A stretch of DNA of 64,000 nt from Sphaerulina vaccinii (lineage: Eukaryota; Ascomycota; Dothideomycetes; Mycosphaerellales; Mycosphaerellaceae). The stretch is taken from assembly GCA_022570795.1 (NCBI GenBank), contig JAKUDP010000014.1, positions 682,001-746,000 on the forward strand. The letters run 5' to 3'. Below are positions 1 to 10,469 of the stretch, piece by piece. Under the pieces are notes generated by a model that saw only the letters and a program-made list of their open reading frames with translations, made no database searches and was not told the DNA's origin. Position numbers and translations under genes: made by a program. The number at the start of each line of letters is the position of its first letter. The first letter of the stretch is position 1.

Positions 1-604
1 CAGACAATGGCAAATTGTGACTTAGGAAACGATTGGCAAAGCCGACCGCTGTTTGAGGGTGGAAGCGATTGACGAAGTCGACCGCTGTTTATGTTCTGCC
101 ATGTCCTCGTTTAAGTCGAGCGTGCTGGCCATTGCACCACGGGACCTGTGTTGGGAGGGGGAGATAGATGATGTGCATGTAGTCTTAGCAGTAGTTGATT
201 TCGAGAAGACATCAGTCAAAAGAAAACTCATCAGGAAGCAAAACACTCGCCGTCTATAGATGGCTGGTAGCCCTAGTCATGAAGTTCGACAACTATATAT
301 GTCGACGAACGACGGACGACTTCGAAGTCTAGGTATGTTGTGATCAGCAAAGTATGGCAACTGCGACTTGCTGGTCTACCACTAGACCAAGGACGAGTAT
401 TGAGTGATTGACAATAGTTCCTGTATATAACCCTCACATTAGCCATTGAAAACGCCAGCGTGGTTCAGGTGGTCTTGCCTTTTGATACAACGCTTCACGA
501 TATGCAGATACACAATGCAGGTCTTTTGAGTGGAAACTCATTCCTATCTGGACTCTATCTTCTCATCACTGTCGTGCGAATATCGTTCATTGCCATCATC
601 AAAA
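1..604. other. Left edge, no gene supported
   Basis: No convincing coding region. It holds an imperfect 25-bp direct repeat (30-54 and 66-90) and otherwise only short overlapping open frames without recognisable protein features. It lies downstream of the Zn2Cys6 gene and probably carries its 3' flank. Confidence 0.5.
30..90. repeat. Imperfect 25-bp direct repeat pair
   Basis: Copies at 30-54 and 66-90 match at 22 of 25 positions, start to start 36 bp apart. All three differences are transitions. Too short to assign to an element. Confidence 0.6.
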
Positions 605-3582
605 TCATCCTGAACCGCCATTGCTCCTCTCAGCTATCACATCCCACCCCATCGAGTCTGCAGCACCAAATGAACCATTCATATCAAGATCCGCATTCAC
701 ATTCCCCGACAAATCCATATTCATATCCGAAAACAATAAATAGCTATCCGGGAAGTTCTGCCCTCCACTACTACCACTGCCAGCGTTGATCGTACCATCA
801 AAAGCACCAGGTCCCGTCCCACCATTCATCAAAACATTTCCAGCGACCATGTTGTTATTCTGAGTCTTCGTCATGCCAGTATCAAACATATCCCAATCAA
901 TCGCGCCAGGAACATCAAGCATATTACCAATCATGGACATATCTGGTAACATATTGTACTCTGGTGTAGTGTCGTTCGTAGTCTCAGTAGCTTCCAAGGG
1001 AGAAACGGTAGAAACCGTACTAGAAGGAAGCCAAGATGCCGTAATACCATTGACATCAGGGATATTGTATTGTAGACTCTCGGGTTCGGAATTATCCCAG
1101 GTGTGGTAGGAGACTATACCGCCAAAAGGTATCGAGCTCGCTGTTTGTGCGGGTACAGTCTCCGGTTGCGAAAAGTCCGCCGGCGTACTCATGGAATCGA
1201 TCACGGCACCCGGTCGTTGGGGTATTTTATTGTCATTCAATCTGCGCAAGGCATCGGCTTGTTGAGGGAATCTGGCTCGGACCTTTTCGAGCATGACAGA
1301 CATTACCTGTGATGCCCGTTGGGTTTCCGAGTACATGTGCTCGCCGCTGATCTTCTCGCTGGATCCGTTGAAGGAGCTTTGATTGGGATTCTGAGTAGTG
1401 GTGTCAGACCAGATCTTTTGGCTGTTCTCTAAAGCGTCCATCATTCCTGCTCTCAGAGGGCAGAGTCTGCGTGGAGCTTCGTCGCTGATTTGCTGTGAAA
1501 GTTCTAGACAGACGATCATGGCTGCTAGAAGGTAGTCGTGGGTTGAGATCGATCCCATGTACCATTTTACGCTTTCGAGTTGTCCGCCTGGTTGGCTTGC
1601 TGTGAAGATCTCGGCGTGATGTCGCAGGACACGGAGTGCTGCGTCTACGCATGATTTGCGGCTGAACCCGACGCCCATTTGTTGTTCTTGTGGCGAGAGA
1701 CTGGCGAAAGGTTGCTCCATGTAGCGCCGATGCAGGACCATCTTCGTTTTCAAGTATAGCAAATCGAGATTGCAACGGCACATAAGCTGTTCAGCTGGGT
1801 CTGTTACAAGTTCCTATGAAGCAGTAAGTATATGTTCAGATAAGCATATACAGTCATGGCCTAGCGATGTGATCATCACACTCCTCATCACAGCGCGTGG
1901 GAGCTCTGTCGTGACGCGGTAGTCGAAGGTCGCTTGCACTTACACTCATGTCAGGCATTCTTAACAGAGGCGGTATTGCAGCTTTAGCCTCGTCAAGTCG
2001 TCTATCAAGCTCCATCATCTGCTCGTGGGACGGGGGTATTATCGCATGAATTAGCCTAGATGTTGCAAACCTCAGGTCAGATCTCACGCCATGATATGAG
2101 CGTGCAGTTGATCATCGGCAGTACTTACTCATTGACATCTGCAAATACGTTGACGATCCTCAGCTTTGCGCGCGTGTAACTCGATGGCGTTAGCTCGTCA
2201 ATGCCACGGCTGGGTGGCAGAATAGCGGTATTAATGTTGAAGTCCCTATCGAGCAGATTCCGCGGAGGTTGTGCATCGGACTGAATAGTTTTGACCATTC
2301 CAGGGAGCCCAAGTTGGAAAGATATGAGCACGTCTATCATGGATATGATGGCCCATACGCGGCGGCGCATCTCTGCGTCGAAGACACTAATGCCATCAGG
2401 ATGTTCTCGATGGTAGCCCATTCGCAACCCGATGCGCACGATGAGACCCAATATCAACCAGACATTGACGAAAGCATCGTTACTCCTGAGGCCAGCACCG
2501 TATAACATAAGGCACTCCATTGTATGAGCCTTGGGCTTGGTGAAGTCAGCTAAGACTGCCGCCGATCCAGCTAGGGTATGGTAACGATTGACGGTCATGA
2601 GCATGTTCTTTGCCACCTGGCTATTTGGGTCGACATCCCTCAAACTGAAGGATGATGCTAATGATAGTATCGCAAATAGAAGTCCCAGCCACATCGTAGG
2701 TGTGTCCTTTGGATCCCGCCAGAACTGTCGATATTGATCTTGAAACGTCGGGCCATGAATGATGGGTTTGAAGGGATCAGGACTATTGAACCACAGAGCG
2801 CACAGCCTGTCTGCGGTTCTCTTCTCTGGAACTGCTGCGATCAGCTGTTCTCTGGTGACTTTGCCACCTATGCTTCCTATCATGAGTCCCAAACCATTTG
2901 ACGAAGCATGGGAGATGCCGCCCTCCTCGGGCTGAATGTCGTCCAGTTCGATGTTGCCAAAGCCGTTGCCCCAAGAGAGGTTCAAGTTTTCTTGTTCGGG
3001 TTCTTCCTGCTCATCGCCTAGCTCTTTCTTCAGGTCTGATATGCCGTTCAAGATGGCCTGCCAATGCGTCTCGCCAACGTAGCTTATCTCGCCTCCAGCT
3101 TTGCTGATGCGCAGCTTGCCAAATGGCTTCGTCGTGCCATCGATATTGTCCTGCTCCTCGCCATGCGAAGCACTCAAGGGCAAAGAGTCGTTATCGCTGG
3201 GAGGAGTAGGCTGCTCAAAGGCTCCGGTCCTGCTTTCGCTTGGGGAGGTTCTCTCTGTTCTGCCTGCTTGTGTGGTCGCGTCTTTTTGCGTCTGCTGGTT
3301 CATCAAATCGACGACAAGACTTTCAAGCTGCCGTACCCTCGAGCTGACGTTCTGAGTGTGCTTCTGTTTCTTCGGTGGTGGAACGTACGAGCATTGTGCT
3401 TCTCTTGATCTCTTGAGACACTGATCGCATCCATCATGGGCGCGATTACACTTCAGTTTCCCTTGTCGACATGGTATACACGATAGCTGCGACCGAGCGC
3501 GCTTCTGCTTGAGATGCACTCCATTCGAGATCCTGTTCAGTGCTTGTTGGCTGTCGCTCCCGCCATTCGTCGCGCCCGACAT
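605..3582 (-). CDS. Zn2Cys6 fungal-specific transcription factor
   Basis: Predicted nuclear DNA-binding regulator of about 924 aa in three exons: 3582-2129, 2055-1944 and 1813-605. The introns of 73 and 130 bp start gtaagt and end AG, and the frame is kept. A binuclear zinc cluster, Cys-X2-Cys-X6-Cys-X6-Cys-X2-Cys-X8-Cys, spans residues 35-64, followed by basic residues and a short coiled-coil linker around 80-100. The middle part (LWFNSPDPFKPIIHGPTF and beyond) reads as the fungal_trans regulatory domain. The C-terminus is Asn/Gly/Asp/Met-rich, as in activation regions. The ATG at 3582 is the first in frame; upstream there is only TTG. Target genes cannot be told from sequence; neighbours are unrelated. 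Confidence 0.9.
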
Positions 3583-3987
3583 GTTTACGATGTGCTGCAG
3601 TAGCAGGTTGTCTGGGAACAGTGTTGACAACAATGATATCCTACCGTGATCCTGAAGGAATGCAGCCCATGCGCCTGGAGCTATTGCGCCGAGTAGAAAA
3701 GCATGCTGTAGCTACAAGCCCAGGTTCACTTTGGCGCTGTCTTTGTCAGCGCAAGGATCAGATCCAGATGCCTGTAGGGCTGACTAGACCAGGATGTGTT
3801 CACCATCATCAGAGAAGGATGGAAGACCGTACACCTCATGATGGAGAACGGCGTTCGTAAATGGGAGCTATGATAAGCTGTAGAAGCTTGTTATCAGCAA
3901 GTAGCTTATAAGTATGACTTGTGACCCCCTTCTACTCTGCCTTTTTGATCAGTATCCAAAGACCAACTGCATTGCTTGACATCGACA
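3583..3987. promoter_or_regulatory. Divergent promoter region
   Basis: About 405 bp between the start of the Zn2Cys6 gene (minus) and the DUF1348 gene (plus). It must hold both promoters. No operator-like palindrome stood out. Confidence 0.5.
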
Positions 3988-4443
3988 ATGGCTCTGGTAC
4001 CACCCTTCACAAGAGAGACAGCCCAGCAAAAGGTCAAGAAAGCTCAAGATCTGTGGAACGCTCAGAATCCAGCCAACATCGCCAAAGTCTATACCCCAGA
4101 CTCCATCTGGAGAAACAGAGGCACCTTTCTCCAAGGCACCCAGGACATTATCGACTTCTTGACATCGAAGTGGGATAAAGAAAAGAATTATACCCTTCGT
4201 AAAGAACTCTTCGCATTTACCGACGACCGCATTGCTGTCCAATTCTGGTATGAGTTCCAGGATGCGCATGACGGACTTCGATGGAAACGATGCTATGGAT
4301 TAGAGGACTGGACTTTCGACTCAGAAGGCAAGATGAGAAAGCGTCAGATGAGTGGTAATGACATTGAGATAGGAGAAGAAGAGAGATGGTTCAAAGATGG
4401 TGTCGACGTGAATAGTGTCGAGATTGGAGAAAAGCATTGGTAG
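3988..4443 (+). CDS. DUF1348 / SnoaL-like NTF2-fold protein
   Basis: Single-exon protein of 151 aa that matches the DUF1348 family of the NTF2-like superfamily. Recognisable wording includes YTPDSIWRNRG (about residues 36-46), VQFWYEFQDA, RCYGLEDWTF and the closing EEERWF segment. NTF2-fold proteins form a cone-shaped pocket; members of this family are usually functionally uncharacterised and often called nuclear transport factor 2-like. The first ATG is at 3988; in-frame codons just upstream contain no ATG. No targeting signal is visible. Family assignment is firm, but the substrate or role is unknown. It faces away from the Zn2Cys6 gene across 405 bp, so co-regulation is possible but unproven. 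Confidence 0.9.
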   Translation: MALVPPFTRETAQQKVKKAQDLWNAQNPANIAKVYTPDSIWRNRGTFLQGTQDIIDFLTSKWDKEKNYTLRKELFAFTDDRIAVQFWYEFQDAHDGLRWKRCYGLEDWTFDSEGKMRKRQMSGNDIEIGEEERWFKDGVDVNSVEIGEKHW

Positions 4444-4763
4444 CTCGATGAGTCTCCTCTTCACGCCTTCTCATGCTGCTGTTCGCGCTCTTCAACCAAT
4501 TGTAGCTCGCTCAACTTCCTGGACTTCTGGCACGCCGAAAGTACTCGATACCACTGTCCATAATCGGTAGCACTGGTAGCATGAGTGGAGTTGCTAAGGT
4601 GTTGTCTCTCCAATGCAGCGTGGCTGGTGCTCGACCTTGGCAATGGCTTCTTGCGTACTGTCAAGTATCGAAGCTGAAGGTTGGAGCTCGTGGCGCGGCG
4701 AAGTGAAGACGGGCTGCACAATAGCAGGAGTATGGTGATCCTTTGTGTAGCTTGTGCTCTGGC
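4444..4763. other. Convergent intergenic region
   Basis: About 320 bp between the converging DUF1348 and roadblock genes. Nothing coding is supported; it should contain both 3' UTRs. Confidence 0.5.
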
Positions 4764-5222
4764 TCAAGGGGCAGGCGGTGTGTCGTGTATTACAACGAGT
4801 AGAAATCTCGCATCTGTTCTCATGTCAGCTCACAAAAGCTTCCAATACTGTCTCTCGTATGTACCTGGCACAATCACGACCTCATTCTTCCTTGTCCTCA
4901 CCCGCAAGAGCTTAGACTCGTCGTTCTCTCCGTTCAAGTCTCCGACCATCTCGCCTGCACTCTGCACGAATTTGTACACTAGCCGTGCAACCTCATCGGC
5001 CTTCCGTGTTCCTTTCTTCTTAGGTTCCGCATCTGCACCGTTTGAGGTCGGCGGTCTCGTCTCTTCGTCTGCGATATCGTCGTTCGTGACCAATCCAGAG
5101 GAGCGTACTATGGAGCCAGTGTCGCGAGCTAGTATGAGTGTTCCCTGCACCCCAGGTCGCTGTGCGAGTCGCGCGAGCAGACTCTCGGTCTCTTCAGACG
5201 GTGATGGCTGCGGAACTGCCAT
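4764..5222 (-). CDS. Roadblock/LC7-type dynein light chain
   Basis: Two exons, 5222-4865 and 4813-4764, separated by a 51-bp intron (gtacat...aacag), give 135 aa. The N-terminal part (LLARLAQRPGVQGTLILARDTGSIVRSSG) and the end (VPDARFLLVVIHD) are the typical start and final beta strand of the Roadblock/LC7 fold. This subunit binds cytoplasmic dynein intermediate chain and helps assemble the motor; some relatives instead regulate small GTPases. Without splicing the last strand is lost to a read-through tail, which supports the intron. A fungus-type insert rich in Thr, Lys and Asp (about residues 48-75) lengthens it over the usual 100 aa. It shares a 255-bp divergent promoter with ipi1. Confidence 0.88.
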
Positions 5223-5477
5223 CTGTGCGGTCCTGCTACTCTCGTCGCAGCGGCATGTTCGTGTTCGTGTTGTGGACTGTCAACAAGAGTGGCTTGGGAC
5301 CCACAGTCGTATCCCTGTCACTCCCACGTGGTGAACGGCGCTAGTACAATTTGCTTCAAATATCACTTCTACAATTCGCCTCAACTCTCCGGTAATGCCC
5401 TGCAAGGCCAGATGAGAGCTATCGACTTCAGGAACTCCAAGTATACGACGATCTGGCTGGATTGCGGTTGAAGCACG
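5223..5477. promoter_or_regulatory. Divergent promoter of roadblock and ipi1
   Basis: 255 bp between two divergent start codons. It must contain both promoters. No clear PAC or other ribosome-biogenesis box was recognised. Confidence 0.5.
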
Positions 5478-6497
5478 ATGGGTTCTTCAAACAGGAAGAA
5501 GAAAGAGAAGAAGGCTGATTTTGCAAAACCAAAACTCAAGGTTGGCAAAGCACGACCAAAGAACACAAACGCCACAGACACAAGTTTCTCAGCAAAGTCG
5601 ATTGTGCTCAAGCAGCAGTCGCTCAGTGAAGGCACGAGAGACTCTTCGGCGTTATTCCATCACAACTTATCACTCCTGAGCAGCCGGAACGATACGCAGA
5701 GGAGAGATGCGCTGACCTATCTCATCACTGCAATTGCTGCTGCACCTAAGTCGTCTGTGTTACCCAAGCCGGCATCTGAGGTGCTGTCAAAGGTCGGCCC
5801 TTTGATTCTCGATGGAAGCTCAGCAGTCCGAGGACAGGTCTTGAAACTCTTGAAGCTGTTACCCACATCACAGCTCGGGAACTTGGAGCAGACGGTACTC
5901 TACACAAGAGCGGGCCTTACTCACCTGTCGAATGACATCCGTCTGATTGCACTGGACGTACTGGACTGGTTGATTCAGACGAATGGAGAGGCGGTCGTGA
6001 GCCAAGCGGGAGGATGGGTGAAGACACTGCACACGTTCCAGAACTTATTGTCATGGCAAGGCACGACTTCAAGCGGCACGATACAGAACGGGAACTGGTC
6101 TGCTACGAAGACGAAGACCAATCTTGGCAGCAATAAACTTTTGGTCCACCAGCTTTCAAGTTTGGCGCTCTTCCTGACCGCTGGACTTTCTCGTATGCCA
6201 CCAGATCTCAAGTCCGAAGCAAGGAGAACTGCCGCGCTTTTCCCACTATGGGAAGTGGACTCTCATCTTCTGCCGAAGAGAAGTAATCCTTACGGCTATC
6301 TCAATCTGTTCGGCGCGCCGCGCGATGTTGAGAGTGAAGTCTATGACGAAGCGGAGGAGAGGATGAACGTGTTCGTGGAGTTGAACTTACTTGGCGCGTT
6401 CCAGTTCGGCGTGCAGGAGGCCAAGCGAGAAGGTGGTGAGGTTGGGAGGGCGGCGAGTGCAGTTGTGAAGGCGCTCAACCTGGTCGAAGTGCGATGA
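5478..6497 (+). CDS. ipi1: Pre-rRNA-processing protein Ipi1 (Tex10 family)
   Basis: Single-exon, 339 aa. Ipi1 works with Rix1 and Ipi3 in the Rix1 complex, which joins nuclear pre-60S particles with the Rea1/Midasin ATPase and promotes ITS2 processing. The start is very basic (MGSSNRKKKEKKADFAKPKLKVG), followed by TNATDTSFSAKSIVLKQQ and a helical-repeat region with LHHNLSLLSSRNDTQRRDAL-like wording (about 60-80) and VRGQVLKLLKLLP (about 115-130), characteristic of the Ipi1 N-terminal domain. Length agrees with fungal Ipi1. The ATG at 5478 precedes the conserved MGSS-Lys-rich start. Function is by family; nothing looks broken. Confidence 0.92.
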   Translation: MGSSNRKKKEKKADFAKPKLKVGKARPKNTNATDTSFSAKSIVLKQQSLSEGTRDSSALFHHNLSLLSSRNDTQRRDALTYLITAIAAAPKSSVLPKPASEVLSKVGPLILDGSSAVRGQVLKLLKLLPTSQLGNLEQTVLYTRAGLTHLSNDIRLIALDVLDWLIQTNGEAVVSQAGGWVKTLHTFQNLLSWQGTTSSGTIQNGNWSATKTKTNLGSNKLLVHQLSSLALFLTAGLSRMPPDLKSEARRTAALFPLWEVDSHLLPKRSNPYGYLNLFGAPRDVESEVYDEAEERMNVFVELNLLGAFQFGVQEAKREGGEVGRAASAVVKALNLVEVR

Positions 6498-7064
6498 GTA
6501 GCGCTGTATGTGCCATATGTCCCTCGAGACGCCTGCACTCAGTTGTCTTGCAGCTCGTGTGCCAGACCATGTCACGATTGGACTCGGATCGTCTGAGAAA
6601 GGCTATGGCGGCGAGCCAGTTCCGGTCAGGACGAACAAGTCTAGTCTTTGACCGCGTAAGAGATCATCGGAGCCCGATTCCAAGCTATGCTATAGCGAAG
6701 AGCTGCACACCTCTCCAAGCCGTTTTCAGCAGGAGGTAAACAAGAGCCGATACCGAAGCTATGGTCATGCAATTGGAGGGTAGGAGGAACACTCCTAACA
6801 CTCCTGCACCTTCTGAAGCTGTGTACCTGCCGCTGTTTGGCGTTATAGAAGGTAGGAGAAGGAAGATGGAAGGCTTGAGCCTTGGAAAAGAAGGAACGGT
6901 CAGGAAGGAGGTAGGGTGAGACGGCCGTCGCGCGGATACTGCTTCAATTGCAAACATCACAGCAACTATTTGCAGAGTTTCATATTACTCGCACTTCAGT
7001 ATTGCACAACACCATCTGTCACGAGCTTCACCATACAAGTACTCCCTCCATCAGGAAAGCAGCG
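6498..7064. other. Intergenic region before the C2H2 gene
   Basis: 567 bp between ipi1 and the small zinc-finger gene. A minus-strand open frame here (about 90 aa) with a hydrophobic end has no recognisable homology and was not called. Confidence 0.4.
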
Positions 7065-7322
7065 ATGCCAGCCACACGAAGAAGCAAGCCTCGCGTGGAG
7101 ATATCCGGCCCCAAGGGTACCGGCCCCAAGCGTGTCAAATGCACTGAATGCAGCAAGACCTTTGTCGGTAACAACAGAGAATACAATCGAAAACGACACT
7201 ACCAGATCCAACATGCAGACGAGAAACCATACGAATGTATTCACTGCAAGGAAAAGTTTGCTTTTCTCGCCCACCTGAAATCACACCAGGCCCACGCGAA
7301 GACTTGCAAGGATAAGCCATAA
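7065..7322 (+). CDS. Mini C2H2 zinc-finger protein
   Basis: 85-aa protein, single exon. A short basic N-terminus (MPATRRSKPRVEISG) is followed by two zinc-finger-like units. The first is CTECSKTF with histidines near HYQIQH; the linker DEKPYEC is the classic inter-finger linker (TGEKPYxC type); the second is CIHCKEKF with LKSHQAH. The spacing from second Cys to first His is longer than the canonical 12 in finger one, and finger two ends HX2H or uses a later Cys, so zinc binding may be atypical. The ATG at 7065 is the first in frame. Likely a nuclear nucleic-acid-binding protein; whether it is a complete gene or the remnant of a larger one is uncertain. Confidence 0.6.
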   Translation: MPATRRSKPRVEISGPKGTGPKRVKCTECSKTFVGNNREYNRKRHYQIQHADEKPYECIHCKEKFAFLAHLKSHQAHAKTCKDKP

Positions 7323-10300
7323 AAGACCTTGGTTCCGGAGAAGAAGCACAGGACTTTGTGAAGCGTACGAATTAGTGAGTGAGGTGTTGCGCGGAAATCG
7401 AGCGAAATCGGCTGACACTGGACTTTGCCAGCATGCTACGCCAAGGGGGAGTTCGCCAGGCCAAGGAGAAGTGGAGGCTCGCGTGTGAGAGCGCTGCATT
7501 GTTGCGCTTGGGGATTGAGGCATATCGGGTTCGAGCGAGGATGAGAGAGTCGAACGTCTCGGGGAGGCCAGCGCCGAGAGCTGCAGGATTGTATCAGTAT
7601 TGTGTTGGTCAGGTCTAGGCAATCAATGTCAGACTCTCTACTGACCAACATCATCTCCATCCACGCGCGAACGCCAGGCCATCGCATCTCTGGGCAGGGC
7701 GCGTTGCTGTTCGCCCTAGCCTACAGAGAGCATTTCCGACGTTCGATCGTGTGCTACGAGCCCGCCAGCTGATGAGGTCAAACAACGACTTCAGACTTGC
7801 GAGCGAGTAACGAACAGTCCCTCGGCAGCGCTTGCTTGCCCTGGCGCCATCAATGCTCGGCATATAAGCTTGATGCGCCACAGGACATCCTGTAATTCTC
7901 CTGGATTCAATCCGTAATCCGTTATTGTGAGCTCGAGATGTGAGCTACGTCGAAAATTCTGCAGGCGTTGTGTAAGTTAGTTGACCCTTCTGGTGCACGA
8001 AGATTCCATATTTGCCACGAAGCGCTTCTTGCATTGTTGACGATTGTGGCAAGCCTAAAAGCAGGATGGGAATTGTTTAACTTGGTGGCCCTTGAAGGAT
8101 TCGGTGCGCCATAGCGTGAAGTCTACAGGCGATGGGACATCCTACAGTGCTCCTTGAATTTCGTGGTGGTGGAATGTGGATATGTATTGCTTGTCCACAA
8201 CAACGACCATAGCATAGATACCGGGCGTACAGTACAACAACTTCGAAATATGGGATGGTTGTCGTCGTAGGTGTTTCACCGTGGTGTGACCAAGTCGGAG
8301 CCACGCCACGTCTCGCAGCCGCACGGCATGGATGCCATATGTTGCAACTTGCCTGCCTGCAGACACTGCGTGGTGTAGCTAGGATATGCCCGTGTGGCAC
8401 GACATCGCTGTCTCGTGGCACCGTCGTGGCCAGACAGAACACAACGTATGACAGCGTTGAGGAGGAACTTGCTGCAATGCTTTTGCGCTCGGTCTGAACG
8501 ACGTTCTCGCGATCAGGCTGTGAACTTTGTTGCCAATAGCATCATCTATGTTCTATCACTTCGTCCATGAAGCTGAGTAATGATGTGGTCCCGTTACAGC
8601 TGCTGGAAAGAATGGAGCAGGATGCGAATTTTCGAAGAAGTCAAAGATGACCGGCGCGGTGTATTGGCGGTTGAACAGTCTGCATGCATGCATGCACTTG
8701 TTTCTATATTTGCGCAAACCTGGTTTCCCGATTCTCAACAATGGTGTGGAAAGGCGGACTGCTGGCAGACGACGGTAGGACGACCTAGATTGAGTCTCGA
8801 GATGCTAACCACAACATCAGCTGTGCTACTGTGAGCGAGAAGTTCTCGTCCATAGCACATCACAGGAAAAGACTGTTCATGCATAATAAAGTTAGTATCC
8901 ACGTTGCTCAAGGTTCGACGCCTCAACCGGCTTGTCAGCAACCACGAGATCCGACGAACACGATCAAGTCCGAGCATGTAGATGACGATGAGGAAGCTGT
9001 ACTGAGCACCTGTATTCTCGTTGCCACGTAGTACCAGCAGATCACCAGCACAGAGGTTGCCTACTGAGTACTGCAATCCTTCGAGCAGCTGGCAGGCGTC
9101 TTGTCCTTGGTTGATATTCCATAGAAGCCTGCTTGGTGTAAGCAATGCCAACTTTTCTCGCGAATTGAGTTTGCAACACCCGCCACACAGTGGCTGACCA
9201 TTGCTTCTCCTGTGATATCGTTCGTGAGAGAAGACACAGCTTGAGACGTGCACAAATGTGGTGATGAATAATGATGAAGGGTACCTGATTAACCGTTGAC
9301 ATCCGACGCTAGACTAGAAAGCTCATTTTGCAAAGGAGGTGCTAGGATGCAAAGCCACACAGTCTTCATCAGTCACCGCCGCGATAAGGGCGGTGGTGGT
9401 GCAGTCTTGGTACGCTTGCGCCCGAGCAAGGTTATGGAGATGAGAGCGGCAGCAGTTGGCGAATGAGCCCTTTGCAGCGACGCATCCAGCTGTTTGACCG
9501 CATGCGGTTGATCAATATAATAAGCAGCTCCAACGTCGTTCAGGTCTCGATGGCGGAACATCCATCTACTGGCGGGCGGTGGAATAGATATGTACAAAAC
9601 AACAGTGCCAATATTCAGTAGTCTGTCGATCTGCGACATTTTTCCAGCTCCGAAGCGTCCGTAGATTTTTCATAGCACTACTTTTATGCCCGTCCACGAG
9701 TGGTCAAACACTGTGTCTGAGTGCCGGACACGTCGCTTCCGTGGGAACCGTCCACGCCAGAGACACGCATTCGCCACAGTCAGCCAACGAAAACGTGATT
9801 CAAGCTCAGCTGCTGTGCCATTGAAGTTCTGCTGCTATCGCGCGCGCGTCCAGCAGTAGTGCAGCACAGTGCAGCAGGAAGTGGCAGGCATCGGCATATC
9901 GGTGCTATCATCAGTTCGACAATAATAATCAATATCAGCGCCTGCAGAGACCAAAGAAGGAGCGTCTCAACCTTGCCTCGTCGAGAGAAGAAAGCGAGCG
10001 AGCGAGAGTGAGCCTGCCAGCCGAGCGTTTCGTGACGCCAGTGCCTCTCTCTGCAGTTCTTGCGTTCCGAGCTGCCTGCGCGCCTGTGCTTTGCATCTCT
10101 GCTGCTTTGGCGTGCTTGCACCTCTCTTGTTCTGCTGAACACCAACTTCACGCCGCGACGGTCGCTCTGCATTCCGGTATTGTTCGCATACCATCACGCT
10201 CGTTTCGACCACGGACTCTGGATCGAGCCTCGACGACGACGACACGACGGCAGCGACGAGCGGCCGGCCACACTCTATCCACCACCCACTCATCCACACA

Positions 10301-10469
10301 CACGCACGCACGCTTTTGCACGACTCCGGACAACCCTTGGGCGCAGTGACGCGGCAGTACAGCACACCACGACTTTCGCACCGAGAGACGGAACAGCAGG
10401 ATCGATACCACTCACAACACCACCGCGGCCACCAGATAGTCTGGCGTGCCTTTCCGCACCACCACAATA
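7323..10469. other. 3.1-kb stretch without a supported gene
   Basis: No open frame here has family-like sequence or a plausible ATG with splice sites. It includes a TGCA microsatellite near 8682-8697 and, near 10290-10312, a CA/CG-rich run that probably belongs to the 5' UTR of the next gene. No terminal repeats, transposase fragments or tRNA were seen. The largest frame (8735-9253, minus) begins with GTG and looks like chance. Confidence 0.45.
8682..8697. repeat. TGCA microsatellite
   Basis: Four tandem TGCA units, self-complementary at every register, in the gene-free region. Confidence 0.7.

Noticed and set aside
8911..8921. tRNA B-box-like GGTTCGACGCC
   Set aside because: No A box, acceptor stem or cloverleaf could be built around it.
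8735..9253. 172-codon minus-strand frame
   Set aside because: Opens with GTG rather than ATG, and the composition is not protein-like.
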